The notes under the pieces are model-generated. The model was not told the origin of the DNA and made no database searches. It saw nothing but the letters and a program-made list of their open reading frames with translations. The position numbers and the translations under genes are program-made. From assembly GCA_029259775.1 (NCBI GenBank), contig JAJDEN010000041.1:1-64000 (forward strand): 64,000 nt of DNA. The letters run 5' to 3'. Shown here piece by piece: positions 6,341-13,450 of the stretch; within the stretch, counting starts at the first letter, position 1, and each line of letters starts with the position of its first letter. The DNA comes from Planctomycetota bacterium (GTDB taxonomy: Bacteria > Planctomycetota > PLA2 > JAEUHO01).

Positions 6341-7416
6341 GCCGCTCCCCCGATGCAACACCTTCAAGGGATGACCTGCCCGGCGGTCTGTGGTCGCCCG
6401 TGCCCGAGGGGATCTGGCTTCACCCCGGAACGTTGCGGGCGGTAGCGACTCTGGCGCAACACGCACCGGACATCCCGGGCGACTGTGGAGCGGCCCTCGT
6501 TGTCTCCTGGCTGCATCGCCTCTGGATGTGGGCACTTCACCAATCAGAAGATGGCCGCACGGGCAAGCTGACGGATGCGCACTTCGCTGTGGTGGCGTGG
6601 CCCGAGAGCATCGAGGAGCGCGCCCCCAAGGCCATAGGAGTCATCGTGAGGGCCTCGCTGCGCGAAGGGGGTTGGCTGGTGGGTGAAGGCGAGAACGAAC
6701 GCCTTCACGGCTTCAGGCGTATCCACAGCACGTTGCTAAAGGGCCGAGAGCGAAAGCGTGAATCGCGTGCCAAGAAGCAGGCTTCCACGGACGAGTCCAC
6801 GGACAGATCCACGGACACGTCCGAGGACAAGAGCGTGGACACGTCCGTGCTTATCAGACCCGACCCGGACCCGAACCCGGATCAGACCAAAGAGGAACCC
6901 GTACCGGAGCAGGGGGGAGGTGCAGGAGGGTGGCAACAAGCACAGTCGGTTGAGTCTCAAGGTGGCTCGTCTTCAGGCGGAGAGGAGATACAGGGACCTT
7001 CGCTATCGCTTCCTCGGGACCTGGGAAGGGATGGGGGCCGACCGACGCGGGCGGCTCGCATGATCTCGATGGCCCAACCGAACACCAAGGACCCGGGCCC
7101 GGACGAAGATGGGAACAGCAGGACGCTGTACGGCGGGGCCCACTACCTCGCGCGTCTCCGGTGCCATGACGAGGAACTTGCGGACAAGCTCCGGGCACGC
7201 ATGGGCAATGACCCGTTCCCTGGAGCCCTGCTGTACGCCGCAGCGGAAGTCGCCGCCAGGGCGCTGGAGGCGAAGCTCTCGGGTCGCCTCCGTCTGGCAC
7301 ATGAGCCGGAACCCTACGTCCGCACCGCGCTTGCTCGGACTTGGACGGATGTCCTGGCTAACCTCGCGGACCGAGGCTTGGACGAACGCGCACAGGCGCG
7401 GAGGGAGACGCCGTGA
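6337..7416 (+). CDS. hypothetical protein, possible replication-initiation type
   Basis: The 359-residue product begins at ATG 6337, coupled to the upstream HTH gene. Residues 1-150 are compact and helical and include WSPVPEGIWLHPG and VVSWLHRLWMWAL. Residues 150-235 are a hydrophilic low-complexity linker with the repeated pattern STDESTDRSTDTS and a DPDPNPD run. Residues 260-359 form a second helical domain. Two folded domains joined by such a linker is the plan of many phage replisome-organiser proteins, but I see no diagnostic motif (no Walker A, no primase zinc site). The role as a replication protein is therefore a guess from position and layout. Confidence 0.5.
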   Translation: MSRSPDATPSRDDLPGGLWSPVPEGIWLHPGTLRAVATLAQHAPDIPGDCGAALVVSWLHRLWMWALHQSEDGRTGKLTDAHFAVVAWPESIEERAPKAIGVIVRASLREGGWLVGEGENERLHGFRRIHSTLLKGRERKRESRAKKQASTDESTDRSTDTSEDKSVDTSVLIRPDPDPNPDQTKEEPVPEQGGGAGGWQQAQSVESQGGSSSGGEEIQGPSLSLPRDLGRDGGRPTRAARMISMAQPNTKDPGPDEDGNSRTLYGGAHYLARLRCHDEELADKLRARMGNDPFPGALLYAAAEVAARALEAKLSGRLRLAHEPEPYVRTALARTWTDVLANLADRGLDERAQARRETP

Positions 7417-7721
7417 GGCCGCCGCGTAGTCTCAGCCCCGAACCGGACGGTGGCCTTGCTCGGCGCGCTCCTGGGGCCCCCTGTGACCCCGAGCGCAATG
7501 CCTGGGCGGGACGCACCGACCTCTCCCGTTGTCGCAAGCCTCTCGCGTTCGTCGGGGCCGTTCACGACGACGTATCCCCGAGTGAGCGCGCGGTACGGCT
7601 CGCGATGCTTGAGGCGGTAGCGGAAGACCTCGCCAGCGGGACAGGAGACGCTGAACTCGATGCGCTGCTCACGGTCGTACGACATCGACTGGCCGCTCTA
7701 GCCCTGCGAGGTGGAGCGTGA
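7413..7721 (+). CDS. hypothetical protein, 102 aa
   Basis: It starts with GTG at 7413, overlapping the previous stop by 4 bases, and its stop overlaps the next start. The first 40 residues are Pro/Arg-rich and probably disordered. The second half (VSPSERAVRLAMLEAVAEDL to VVRHRLAALALRG) is helical. Function unknown; conserved coupling in the operon is the main reason to believe it is a gene. Confidence 0.5.
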   Translation: MRPPRSLSPEPDGGLARRAPGAPCDPERNAWAGRTDLSRCRKPLAFVGAVHDDVSPSERAVRLAMLEAVAEDLASGTGDAELDALLTVVRHRLAALALRGGA

Positions 7722-7924
7722 CCGTGGGCCGCACTCCCCCCCCGCCGCTGCTCAGCGTTGACCAAGCCGCCCGGCGCCTTGGCGTCTCCCGGCGCACCGT
7801 TCAGGCCTGGGTCTCTGGCAGCAAGCTCGCGGTGATACGCCTCTCCCCTCGCTGCCTGCGCATCGACCCCGCCGACCTCGCGGCCTTTGTGGAGGCCCGC
7901 CGCCAAGGAGGCTTGACAGGCTGA
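7718..7924 (+). CDS. excisionase-like helix-turn-helix protein, 68 aa
   Basis: It has the HTH_17 / DNA-binding excisionase pattern: LLSVDQAARRLGVSRRTVQA, then WVSGSKLAVIRLSPRCLRID, then PADLAAFVEARR. Proteins of this kind act as Xis recombination directionality factors or as small regulators. The GTG start overlaps the upstream stop (GTGA). It precedes the RHH and integrase genes, the usual place for a factor that switches the integrase to excision. Confidence 0.75.
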   Translation: MTVGRTPPPPLLSVDQAARRLGVSRRTVQAWVSGSKLAVIRLSPRCLRIDPADLAAFVEARRQGGLTG

Positions 7925-7939
7925 TGTAGATGTTATACA
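7913..7939 (+). promoter_or_regulatory. candidate promoter for RHH-integrase genes
   Basis: TTGACA at 7913-7918 and TATACA at 7934-7939 are separated by 15 bp; an alternative -10, TACAAG at 7936, gives 17 bp. It overlaps the end of the excisionase-like gene. Transcription would start close to ATG 7948, so the RHH message may be leaderless. TGTA and TACA arms around 7925-7939 could be an RHH operator. Confidence 0.4.
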
Positions 7940-7947
7940 AGTACGGC

Positions 7948-8160
7948 ATGGCAGCCAAGCGCAAGGAACCATGGGGCTCTGTTTCGGAGAAGCTCGTTGC
8001 GTTCCGACTGCCCGTCGAGACGCTCCGCGAGACGGACCGACTCAAGGGGGTGGTCGGTGAGCCGGGCAAGCCTGCGAGCCGCAGCCGCGTGATTCGCGAG
8101 GCGCTGCGGATCGGGCTACGCACTCTTGCGCGCAGAGAACAGAAACGAGGTGGCGCATGA
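7948..8160 (+). CDS. ribbon-helix-helix DNA-binding protein
   Basis: A 70-residue product beginning MAAKRKEPWGSVSEKLVAFR. The segment LVAFRLPVETLRETDRL is the ribbon and first helix of a CopG/MetJ-type RHH fold, and SRSRVIREALRIGLRTLARR is the second helix. ATG 7948 is preferred to ATG 7930 because the first six residues of the longer form do not fit the fold and the promoter lies there. Its stop overlaps the integrase start (ATGA). It probably represses its own promoter and so the integrase. Confidence 0.7.
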   Translation: MAAKRKEPWGSVSEKLVAFRLPVETLRETDRLKGVVGEPGKPASRSRVIREALRIGLRTLARREQKRGGA

Positions 8161-9491
8161 CTCTCTACAGGCCGCAATACACGCGAGACGGCAAGCGGAC
8201 CAAGGCCCGTGTCTGGCACGTCCGAGCCAACGTCGGTGGACGCAAGCGCCAGAAATCGACAGGCTGCCGGGACAAGCGAGCCGCCGAAGAGAAGGCCCGC
8301 GCCATCGTCCGGCGCTGGGAGCGCCGTGCCGCTGGTATGCGCGATCCCTTTGAGGATGCCCAGGCCCTGCCGCTCGCCGGGCACGTCGCGGACTTTGAGT
8401 CCGTCCTGCGGGCGCGGGGCGTATCCGAGGCCCACGTTGCGGACCGCATGACCCACCTGCGCGCGTTCGTGGCAGAGAAGGCTCCGCGCAGGCTGGGCGA
8501 TCTTGAACCGGCCTCCGCGAGCGAGTGGCTCTCCTCGATCAAGGGTCCGAAGCTGGGCGCGCGTGCCGTGAACAAGCGATACCAAGCCCTGCGCCAGTTC
8601 GGCCGCTGGTTGGTCAAGTCGCGGCGACTCACGCACGATCCCTTTGAGACGCTCAAGCCCCTCAACGAGGACACCGACCGCCGCCGCGTGCGCCGGGCGC
8701 TCTCGGCCGGGGAGTTGGCGCAGTTGCTCGACGCCGCAGCACGGAGGCCGCTGGAGTTCGCTCAGAAGCAGCGGGTAACCAAGGGGGTATCTGCGGCCGA
8801 GGAGATCCGCCTGCGCGCTCTCGGGCGCGCCAGGGCCCTCCTGTACGCGATGGCCGCCGGGACCGGGCTCCGCCGGAACGAGTTGCGCCAGTTGCGTTGG
8901 TGCGATGTCGATACGACTGGGCTTTGGGTTCGCGTCTGCGCCGCTTCCGCAAAGTCCAAGCGCGAGCAGCGTGTGCCGCTTCGTCAGGATCTCGCGGAAG
9001 CTCTCGACGCCTTCCGGCCCGGGGACGCCGCTGCGACGGATCCGATCGTCCCCTCGCGCTTCTACCCGACGTCGCGCACGTTCCAGGCTGACTTGGAAGC
9101 CGCCAAGATCCAACTCAAGGACGAGGAGGGGCGCGTGGTGGACTTCCACGCCTTGCGCGTCACGTTCGTCTCGTCGCTGGCCCGCGCAGGCGTCCACCCT
9201 CGGACCGCCCAGGCGCTGGCCCGGCACGCCAACGTCGAGACGACGATGAAGCACTACACCGACCTGCGGCTCCTCGATCTGCACGGGGCAGCCGAGGCAG
9301 TCGTTTCCGGGGGCGGCGTGCTTGCACCTATGCTTGCACCTGCACCTGCCGCTACACCGCGCCGAGGCGCGTTACCTCGCGTCACGTCGGAGGGCGCCAA
9401 GGCAGCAGAGGGCACCCGTCAGACGCCTAGAAACTCGCGCTCGGAGGCGAGCAATAGGCCGATGCTGGTTGGTAGCGGGGGCCGGACTTGA
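8157..9491 (+). CDS. int: tyrosine recombinase (integrase)
   Basis: The 444-residue product has an N-terminal AP2-like/SAM-like core-binding region (about 1-175) and a catalytic domain (about 180-375). Catalytic residues visible are Arg239 in TGLRRNEL, a Lys in AKSKREQR (266 or 268), His331 and Arg334 in HALR, His357 in LARHANVETT, and Tyr367 in MKHYTDL. This is the complete set for site-specific recombination. The last codons run into the 54-bp attachment repeat, and the stop lies inside it; because the repeat is identical at both ends, excision would not change the protein. It is adjacent to the tRNA it targets and coupled to the RHH gene. Confidence 0.93.
   Translation: MTLYRPQYTRDGKRTKARVWHVRANVGGRKRQKSTGCRDKRAAEEKARAIVRRWERRAAGMRDPFEDAQALPLAGHVADFESVLRARGVSEAHVADRMTHLRAFVAEKAPRRLGDLEPASASEWLSSIKGPKLGARAVNKRYQALRQFGRWLVKSRRLTHDPFETLKPLNEDTDRRRVRRALSAGELAQLLDAAARRPLEFAQKQRVTKGVSAAEEIRLRALGRARALLYAMAAGTGLRRNELRQLRWCDVDTTGLWVRVCAASAKSKREQRVPLRQDLAEALDAFRPGDAAATDPIVPSRFYPTSRTFQADLEAAKIQLKDEEGRVVDFHALRVTFVSSLARAGVHPRTAQALARHANVETTMKHYTDLRLLDLHGAAEAVVSGGGVLAPMLAPAPAATPRRGALPRVTSEGAKAAEGTRQTPRNSRSEASNRPMLVGSGGRT
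9317..9340 (+). repeat. right copy of 24-bp paired repeat, possible integrase arm site
   Basis: Partner of 1933-1956 (23 of 24 identical), with two TGCTTGCACC units in the same orientation. It lies within the integrase gene, encoding VLAPMLAP, 127 bp inside the right attachment repeat. Confidence 0.45.
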
Positions 9492-9521
9492 ACCGGCGAC
9501 CCCAGGCTTATGAAGCCTGTG
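9468..9521. repeat. right attachment repeat (attR) within tRNA-Met
   Basis: Identical to 1829-1882 over 54 bp. It forms the 3' part of the intact tRNA-Met gene. The identity ends in the 5' side of the anticodon stem, just past the anticodon loop, so the crossover lies between there and the CCA end. Confidence 0.9.
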
Positions 9522-9546
9522 CTCTAACCGACTGAGCTACCCCGCC
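9470..9546 (-). tRNA. tRNA-Met (anticodon CAT)
   Basis: A 77-nt tRNA on the minus strand. Acceptor GGCGGGG pairs with CCCCGCT (first pair G-U); D arm AGCTCAGTCGGTTAGAGC; anticodon stem CAGGC/GCCTG with loop TTCATAA, so the anticodon is CAT; T arm GCCGG-TTCAAGT-CCGGC; the CCA end is encoded. Similarity to the E. coli elongator tRNA-Met favours Met; a lysidine-modified tRNA-Ile2 cannot be fully excluded. Its 3' half was supplied by the integrated element. Confidence 0.93.
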
Positions 9547-9886
9547 ATGATCAACAGCGGCCAAACGGTAGGCCCCCCTACCGAGAGGGTCAAGCACGGT
9601 CGTGACCCTGCCTCGGGTCCGCGACCGCCTGCCTGCGTGCATGCGCGCCGCCTGCTGCAGCGCCGGCCGTGCAGGTCTGCCGGAGCGCAGCCGCGGGTTG
9701 TCACCGACCGTGACACCAGGATCGAGAGCTGGCGCGTCAGGCAGCCTCGAGCTGGATCCACCCGGCAAGAGAGCTCAGCCCGCCACGCCGATCGATGGCC
9801 CATCAAGACCGAGGGCCAGACAAGGAGACCCCCGCCGGCGATGCCGGCGGGGGTCTGGGTTGCTCAGGAGCCGTGTCGCGTTGCGA
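9547..9886. other. intergenic region with two hairpins
   Basis: No gene is seen between the tRNA and the secreted protein gene. It contains a perfect 7-bp stem at 9566-9583 (CGGTAGG, loop CCCC, CCTACCG) just upstream of the tRNA and the terminator-like hairpin at 9827-9855. Confidence 0.5.
9827..9855 (-). terminator. terminator-like hairpin after the secreted protein gene
   Basis: GACCCCCGCCGGC, loop GAT, GCCGGCGGGGGTC is a perfect 13-bp stem 31 bp past the stop at 9887 on the minus strand. The T-run after it is poor. Confidence 0.65.
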
Positions 9887-12829
9887 CTAGGGCGACGTGA
9901 ACTGCAGCAGCTGGTTGTAGCCGGCGGGCACACCCGTCAGCGGGTCAACGGCCAGGCATGAAGCCAAACCAACGGTCGCCTGCGCACGCACGTTCACCAG
10001 CCAGAAGCCGGCCGGCATCAACGGCACCACGCTCGAGTGGCACACCATCGAGGTGTTGCCTGAGACGTCCGTCGCGGTGACGCGAACCAGGTACACGCGG
10101 CCGTCGCCGCCCGGGTACTGCCGCTCCATGCGCAGGCGCATGTTCCCGGGTGCCGTGCCGATCGCATCGTTGTTGAACGGTGCTGTGCCGTCCGGCTCAT
10201 CGCTGAACACCGTCACAACCACCGACACCGGGCCGTCGCAGACGTCCACCGCGGAGGCCTGGAGGCCCACGGGGATCATGCCGCGGCGCGCGGGCCAGAG
10301 CATGGTCCGCAGCAGGCTGCTGGTGAGCACCGGCGCCACGGTGTCCTCGACGAGAACGTCGAAGTCGCAGGTGTTCACGTTGCCCGTCGCATCGGTCGCC
10401 GTGCAGCGGATAGTGGTGGTGCCGAGCGGGAACAGGCTCCCCGAGACCAGGCCCGGGTTGGCGCCGATCGAGACACAGCTCACCGTCACCGCGCCGTCGC
10501 AGGCGTCGAGCGCCGTCACCGTCGGGAAGTTCACGACCGTACCGGTCGGGCCGGTGCACTCCTCGGTGACCGCCGGCGAAACCGCCGGGCAACCGCTGAG
10601 TACCGGGGCTGTCGTGTCTTCCACGGTCACGGTCATCTCGCACGAAGCACTGAAGCTCGAGACCAAGCCCCTCGCCTCACAGCGCACCGTGTGGGCGCCC
10701 AGCCCGACGTAGCTGTGGTTGAAGACGATGTTGTACTCCGCCTCCGGAGCGCCTGCGGCCACGTTCACCACGCTCTGGCTGACGCCGTCCACGAAGAACT
10801 CCACGTCCATGGCCTCACCGCTGCACGAGGTGACGTCGAAGGTCAGGTCGTGCGGCGTGCCCGTCGGCGACGAGCACTCGATCGTCTCGTCAGCCGGACA
10901 GGCGACCAGGACGTTGCGGATATCGAGGGCGATGCCGTTCGCGTACTCCGCGTCGAGGCTCGGCACGAGCGTCACGACGCCCGTTCCGTCGAGGTTCGCT
11001 CGACGGACGGCCGAGGCGGCAGGTGTGTAGCCATTGAAGAAGCCAGGGGAAGCCACCGTGTAGTAGATGTGGCCTCCGGCAAGGTCCAACGCCAAGTCAC
11101 GCGGCTGCTCCGCGAACCCGCCCGCCGGATTGGGGACGAGGAGTACGGAGTTCGCGGGCGGTCCCGCCATGTCGGAGTGGAAGATGCCGTTGTTGAGCGC
11201 CGTCCAGTAGACGCGACCGCCAGCCACATCGAGTTCGACGCCGGAAATGAACCTAGCGGTCGGCAACGTCGCGGGGGCATGCAGGAGCGTCGGTCCAGCG
11301 CCGGCGAAGTCGAAGAAGCCGAGCGAGTCCCTGAGGACGCCTGTGCTAGGCGAACCGTCACCGACGTAGATCCGGTTGTTCGCCGGGTCCAGCGCGACAC
11401 CGTTGCCGAACGTGGCGTCGTTCGAAAGCTGGATGGCACCCGTGCCGTCGAGGTTCGCACGCCACGTGCCCGTCGCAAGGCTGCCAGCATTGCCCGCGCC
11501 GCCTCCCGAGAAGGTCGGCCGCCACTGGTTGATGTAGAGGAAGCCTGAGACCGAGTCAATCGCGATGCCCGTCGGGCGATCCAAGGTGCCCGTCGCGATC
11601 AGCGTGGTGACATTGGACCCGTCGAGGTCGGCTCGCTTCACCGCATGACTCGTACCGTGCTCGGTCCAGTACATGTGCTCGTTCGTGAGATCGAGCGTGA
11701 TGCCGAAGGGCTGATCCAGCCCCGCGATGACCGTCTCGACGCTCGTCCCATCAAGGTTGGCTCGCCGGATGCGACCAGCGACCGTCTCGGTCCAGTACAT
11801 CTTCCGGATGCACGGCGAGCAGTCGAGCGGAGGACAGTCTGTGAGTGCGAGCTCGGTGCTGCCGGCGACGCCGGCGCCTGCCGCAACGCTTATGCCCGAG
11901 GGGGCTGAAGCACCGCCAGCTCCGCCGACGACGGACGTGGTCCCGGTCATCGCGAGGGTCGCGGCAACCTTGATGCGACCGCCGGCGCCCCCACCACCGC
12001 CTGCGCTGAAGGTCTGGCTGCCGCCATTCCCGCCGTTGCCGCCCTCCGCGGAAAGTGTTCCCGAGATGTCGCCGGACTCGCCGCAAATCTGGATTCCGCC
12101 ACCGGATCCAGCGCCGCCGCCTGTGCCCGAGACCGGCGGGCTGCTGGCGCCGGCACCGCCGTCAGCTAGCACGCTGCCTGAGATGCTGACCGAGCAGGCG
12201 TTCAGCAAGATGGCGCCACCGCCGTTGCCGCCGGCTCCACCGGCAGGAGCCAAGTTGTGGCTGGCTCCGGAACCTCCGCCGGACCCCATGTCGACACCAC
12301 CACTGCTCACCGTGCCGTAGGCCGGACCCCCCGGCTGCAGGGGAGGGCTGCTAAGGGTTGAGTTGGCTCCATTGCCGCCTGCCCCGCCGTGCCCCGCACC
12401 GCCCCCACCGTTGCCGTGGATGTTCGGACCGAATGTGCCTCCGGGCCCCGCGCCGGGGCCTGCGCCGCCAAGTCCCGAGTTCGAGCCGGGTGCGTTCGGT
12501 GCGCCGCCGAGGAAGCCGGCTGCCGTGCCGTCAAGCGTCCCGTCGATGTCGATCGCCTGGGCCGTGATCGAGAGCGGCACGCCGGGATCGACGAAGACCG
12601 TCGCGCCTGCGGGGATGCTGAACGTGCCGACGTTGGTGAACGTGCCGGAGAGGACGTCGCCGTTGGCAGGCGTAAGATCCGCGCCGGCGAGGTCGCTGCC
12701 CACGATGGTCGCCGCTTCAGCGCCCGGAAGATCGGGGCTGGCCCCGAAGCAGACGAGGACGAGCAACAGCAGGATGCTGGCTCGCGCCGTGTGGAAGAAG
12801 GAACGCGTCGGCGTAGCGGATGTCGTCAC
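9887..12829 (-). CDS. secreted Gly-rich / YWTD propeller / HYR surface protein
   Basis: The 980-residue product begins at GTG 12829, chosen because GGAGG lies six bases upstream and a signal peptide follows at once (SILLLLVLVCFGA). In order: a Gly-rich region (about 85-290) with many GGAGGNGG-type runs, probably a parallel beta structure; a YWTD/LDL-receptor-B-like propeller (about 300-600) with KMYWTE, HMYWTE, RVYWTA and RRANLDGT repeats; and HYR-type immunoglobulin-like domains (about 610-900) with IRCTATDATGN and TVEDTTAPVL. No enzyme motif is present, so it is probably an extracellular adhesive or structural protein. A truncated copy of its 3' end lies directly upstream at 13030. Confidence 0.75.
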   Translation of the reverse strand: MTTSATPTRSFFHTARASILLLLVLVCFGASPDLPGAEAATIVGSDLAGADLTPANGDVLSGTFTNVGTFSIPAGATVFVDPGVPLSITAQAIDIDGTLDGTAAGFLGGAPNAPGSNSGLGGAGPGAGPGGTFGPNIHGNGGGGAGHGGAGGNGANSTLSSPPLQPGGPAYGTVSSGGVDMGSGGGSGASHNLAPAGGAGGNGGGAILLNACSVSISGSVLADGGAGASSPPVSGTGGGAGSGGGIQICGESGDISGTLSAEGGNGGNGGSQTFSAGGGGGAGGRIKVAATLAMTGTTSVVGGAGGASAPSGISVAAGAGVAGSTELALTDCPPLDCSPCIRKMYWTETVAGRIRRANLDGTSVETVIAGLDQPFGITLDLTNEHMYWTEHGTSHAVKRADLDGSNVTTLIATGTLDRPTGIAIDSVSGFLYINQWRPTFSGGGAGNAGSLATGTWRANLDGTGAIQLSNDATFGNGVALDPANNRIYVGDGSPSTGVLRDSLGFFDFAGAGPTLLHAPATLPTARFISGVELDVAGGRVYWTALNNGIFHSDMAGPPANSVLLVPNPAGGFAEQPRDLALDLAGGHIYYTVASPGFFNGYTPAASAVRRANLDGTGVVTLVPSLDAEYANGIALDIRNVLVACPADETIECSSPTGTPHDLTFDVTSCSGEAMDVEFFVDGVSQSVVNVAAGAPEAEYNIVFNHSYVGLGAHTVRCEARGLVSSFSASCEMTVTVEDTTAPVLSGCPAVSPAVTEECTGPTGTVVNFPTVTALDACDGAVTVSCVSIGANPGLVSGSLFPLGTTTIRCTATDATGNVNTCDFDVLVEDTVAPVLTSSLLRTMLWPARRGMIPVGLQASAVDVCDGPVSVVVTVFSDEPDGTAPFNNDAIGTAPGNMRLRMERQYPGGDGRVYLVRVTATDVSGNTSMVCHSSVVPLMPAGFWLVNVRAQATVGLASCLAVDPLTGVPAGYNQLLQFTSP

Positions 12830-12955
12830 AGATAGCCTCCCGGCAGATTCTCGCCGCCCCATCCCTGGAGGCCTTTGGCGAGCGCACATACCCAAGCGGA
12901 TTCTAGGGATGAGCCTTTCGTACCGCAAGGCATGTCGCCAGCAAACAGCACGAAA

Positions 12956-12986
12956 AGGCCCCCGCCGGCGGTGCCGGCGGAGGCCT
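12956..12986 (-). terminator. intrinsic terminator of the truncated paralogue
   Basis: AGGCCCCCGCCGGC, loop GGT, GCCGGCGGAGGCCT has one mismatch in 14 pairs and is followed on the minus strand by CTTTTCG. It is a diverged copy of the hairpin at 9827-9855, carried along with the duplicated gene end. Confidence 0.7.
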
Positions 12987-13029
12987 GGGTTGCTGAAGAG
13001 CTCGTTCCGGGTCGCTACGGCCCGGTTCG

Positions 13030-13371
13030 CTAGGGCGACGTGAACTGCGCGATCTGGTTGTCGCCCGCGGGGATGCCCGTGAGCGGGTCCACCAGGAGAC
13101 ACGAGGCCAAGCCAGCGGTGGCCTGCGCACGCACATTGACCAGCCAGAAGCCGGCCGGCATCAACGGCACCACGCTCGAGTGGCACACCATCGAGGTGTT
13201 GCCTGAGACGTCCGTCGCCGTGACCCGAACGAGGTACACGCGGCCGTCGCCACCCGGGTACTGCCGCTCCATACGCAGGCGCCTGTTCCCGGGTGCCGTG
13301 CCGATCGCGTCGTTGTTGAACGGCGCTGTGCCATCCGGCCCATCGCTGAACACGGTCACCACCACCGACAC
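13030..13371 (-). pseudogene. truncated copy of the 3' end of the 9887 gene
   Basis: The 113-residue frame (first codon GTG 13371) is about 90 percent identical to the C-terminal 113 residues of the secreted protein at 9887, including SGNTSMVCHSSVVPLMPAGF and the terminal FTSP. Homology ends abruptly near 13380. There is no signal peptide, no usual ribosome-binding site and no upstream domains, so it is a gene fragment. Synonymous differences and changes in its terminator show the duplication is not recent, yet the frame is still open, perhaps under residual constraint or through source-gene conversion. Confidence 0.75.
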
Positions 13372-13396
13372 CGGGCCGTTTGGGGGGAATTGAGAA

Positions 13397-13423
13397 CGGC
13401 CCGCCCCTCGTGAGGGCGGGCCG
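13397..13423 (-). terminator. terminator of the BBP7-like gene
   Basis: CGGCCCGCCC, loop CTCGTGA, GGGCGGGCCG is a perfect 10-bp stem 27 bp after the stop of the gene at 13451, followed on the minus strand by TTCTCAATTCC. Confidence 0.7.
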
Positions 13424-13450
13424 CCAGATGACGTGAGCGGGAGGCCGCTG

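Larger units (their letters stand above)
1829..9521. mobile_element. integrative element in tRNA-Met(CAT), satellite or defence-island type
   Basis: A perfect 54-bp direct repeat (1829-1882 and 9468-9521) flanks the element, giving a unit of 7639 bp. The repeat equals the 3' part of the tRNA-Met gene from the anticodon stem through the encoded CCA. The intact tRNA is at the right end beside the tyrosine integrase, and the displaced 3' fragment is at the left end. This is the classic layout of tRNA-targeting integrative elements. Contents: remnants of another integrase, a TIR gene, three unknown cargo genes, a TerS-like gene, a wHTH-like gene, an AlpA-like HTH gene, a possible replication gene, excisionase-like, RHH and integrase genes. 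There are no capsid, portal, tail, conjugation or relaxase genes. Parts of the cargo are less GC-rich than the chromosome. Confidence 0.88.

Noticed and set aside
7752..9284. 510-codon minus-strand frame
   Set aside because: Antisense to the integrase and its small regulators, which have clear motifs.
1829..9521. CRISPR array or toxin-antitoxin locus in the element
   Set aside because: No repeat-spacer pattern was seen. The RHH protein is coupled to the integrase, not to a toxin gene.
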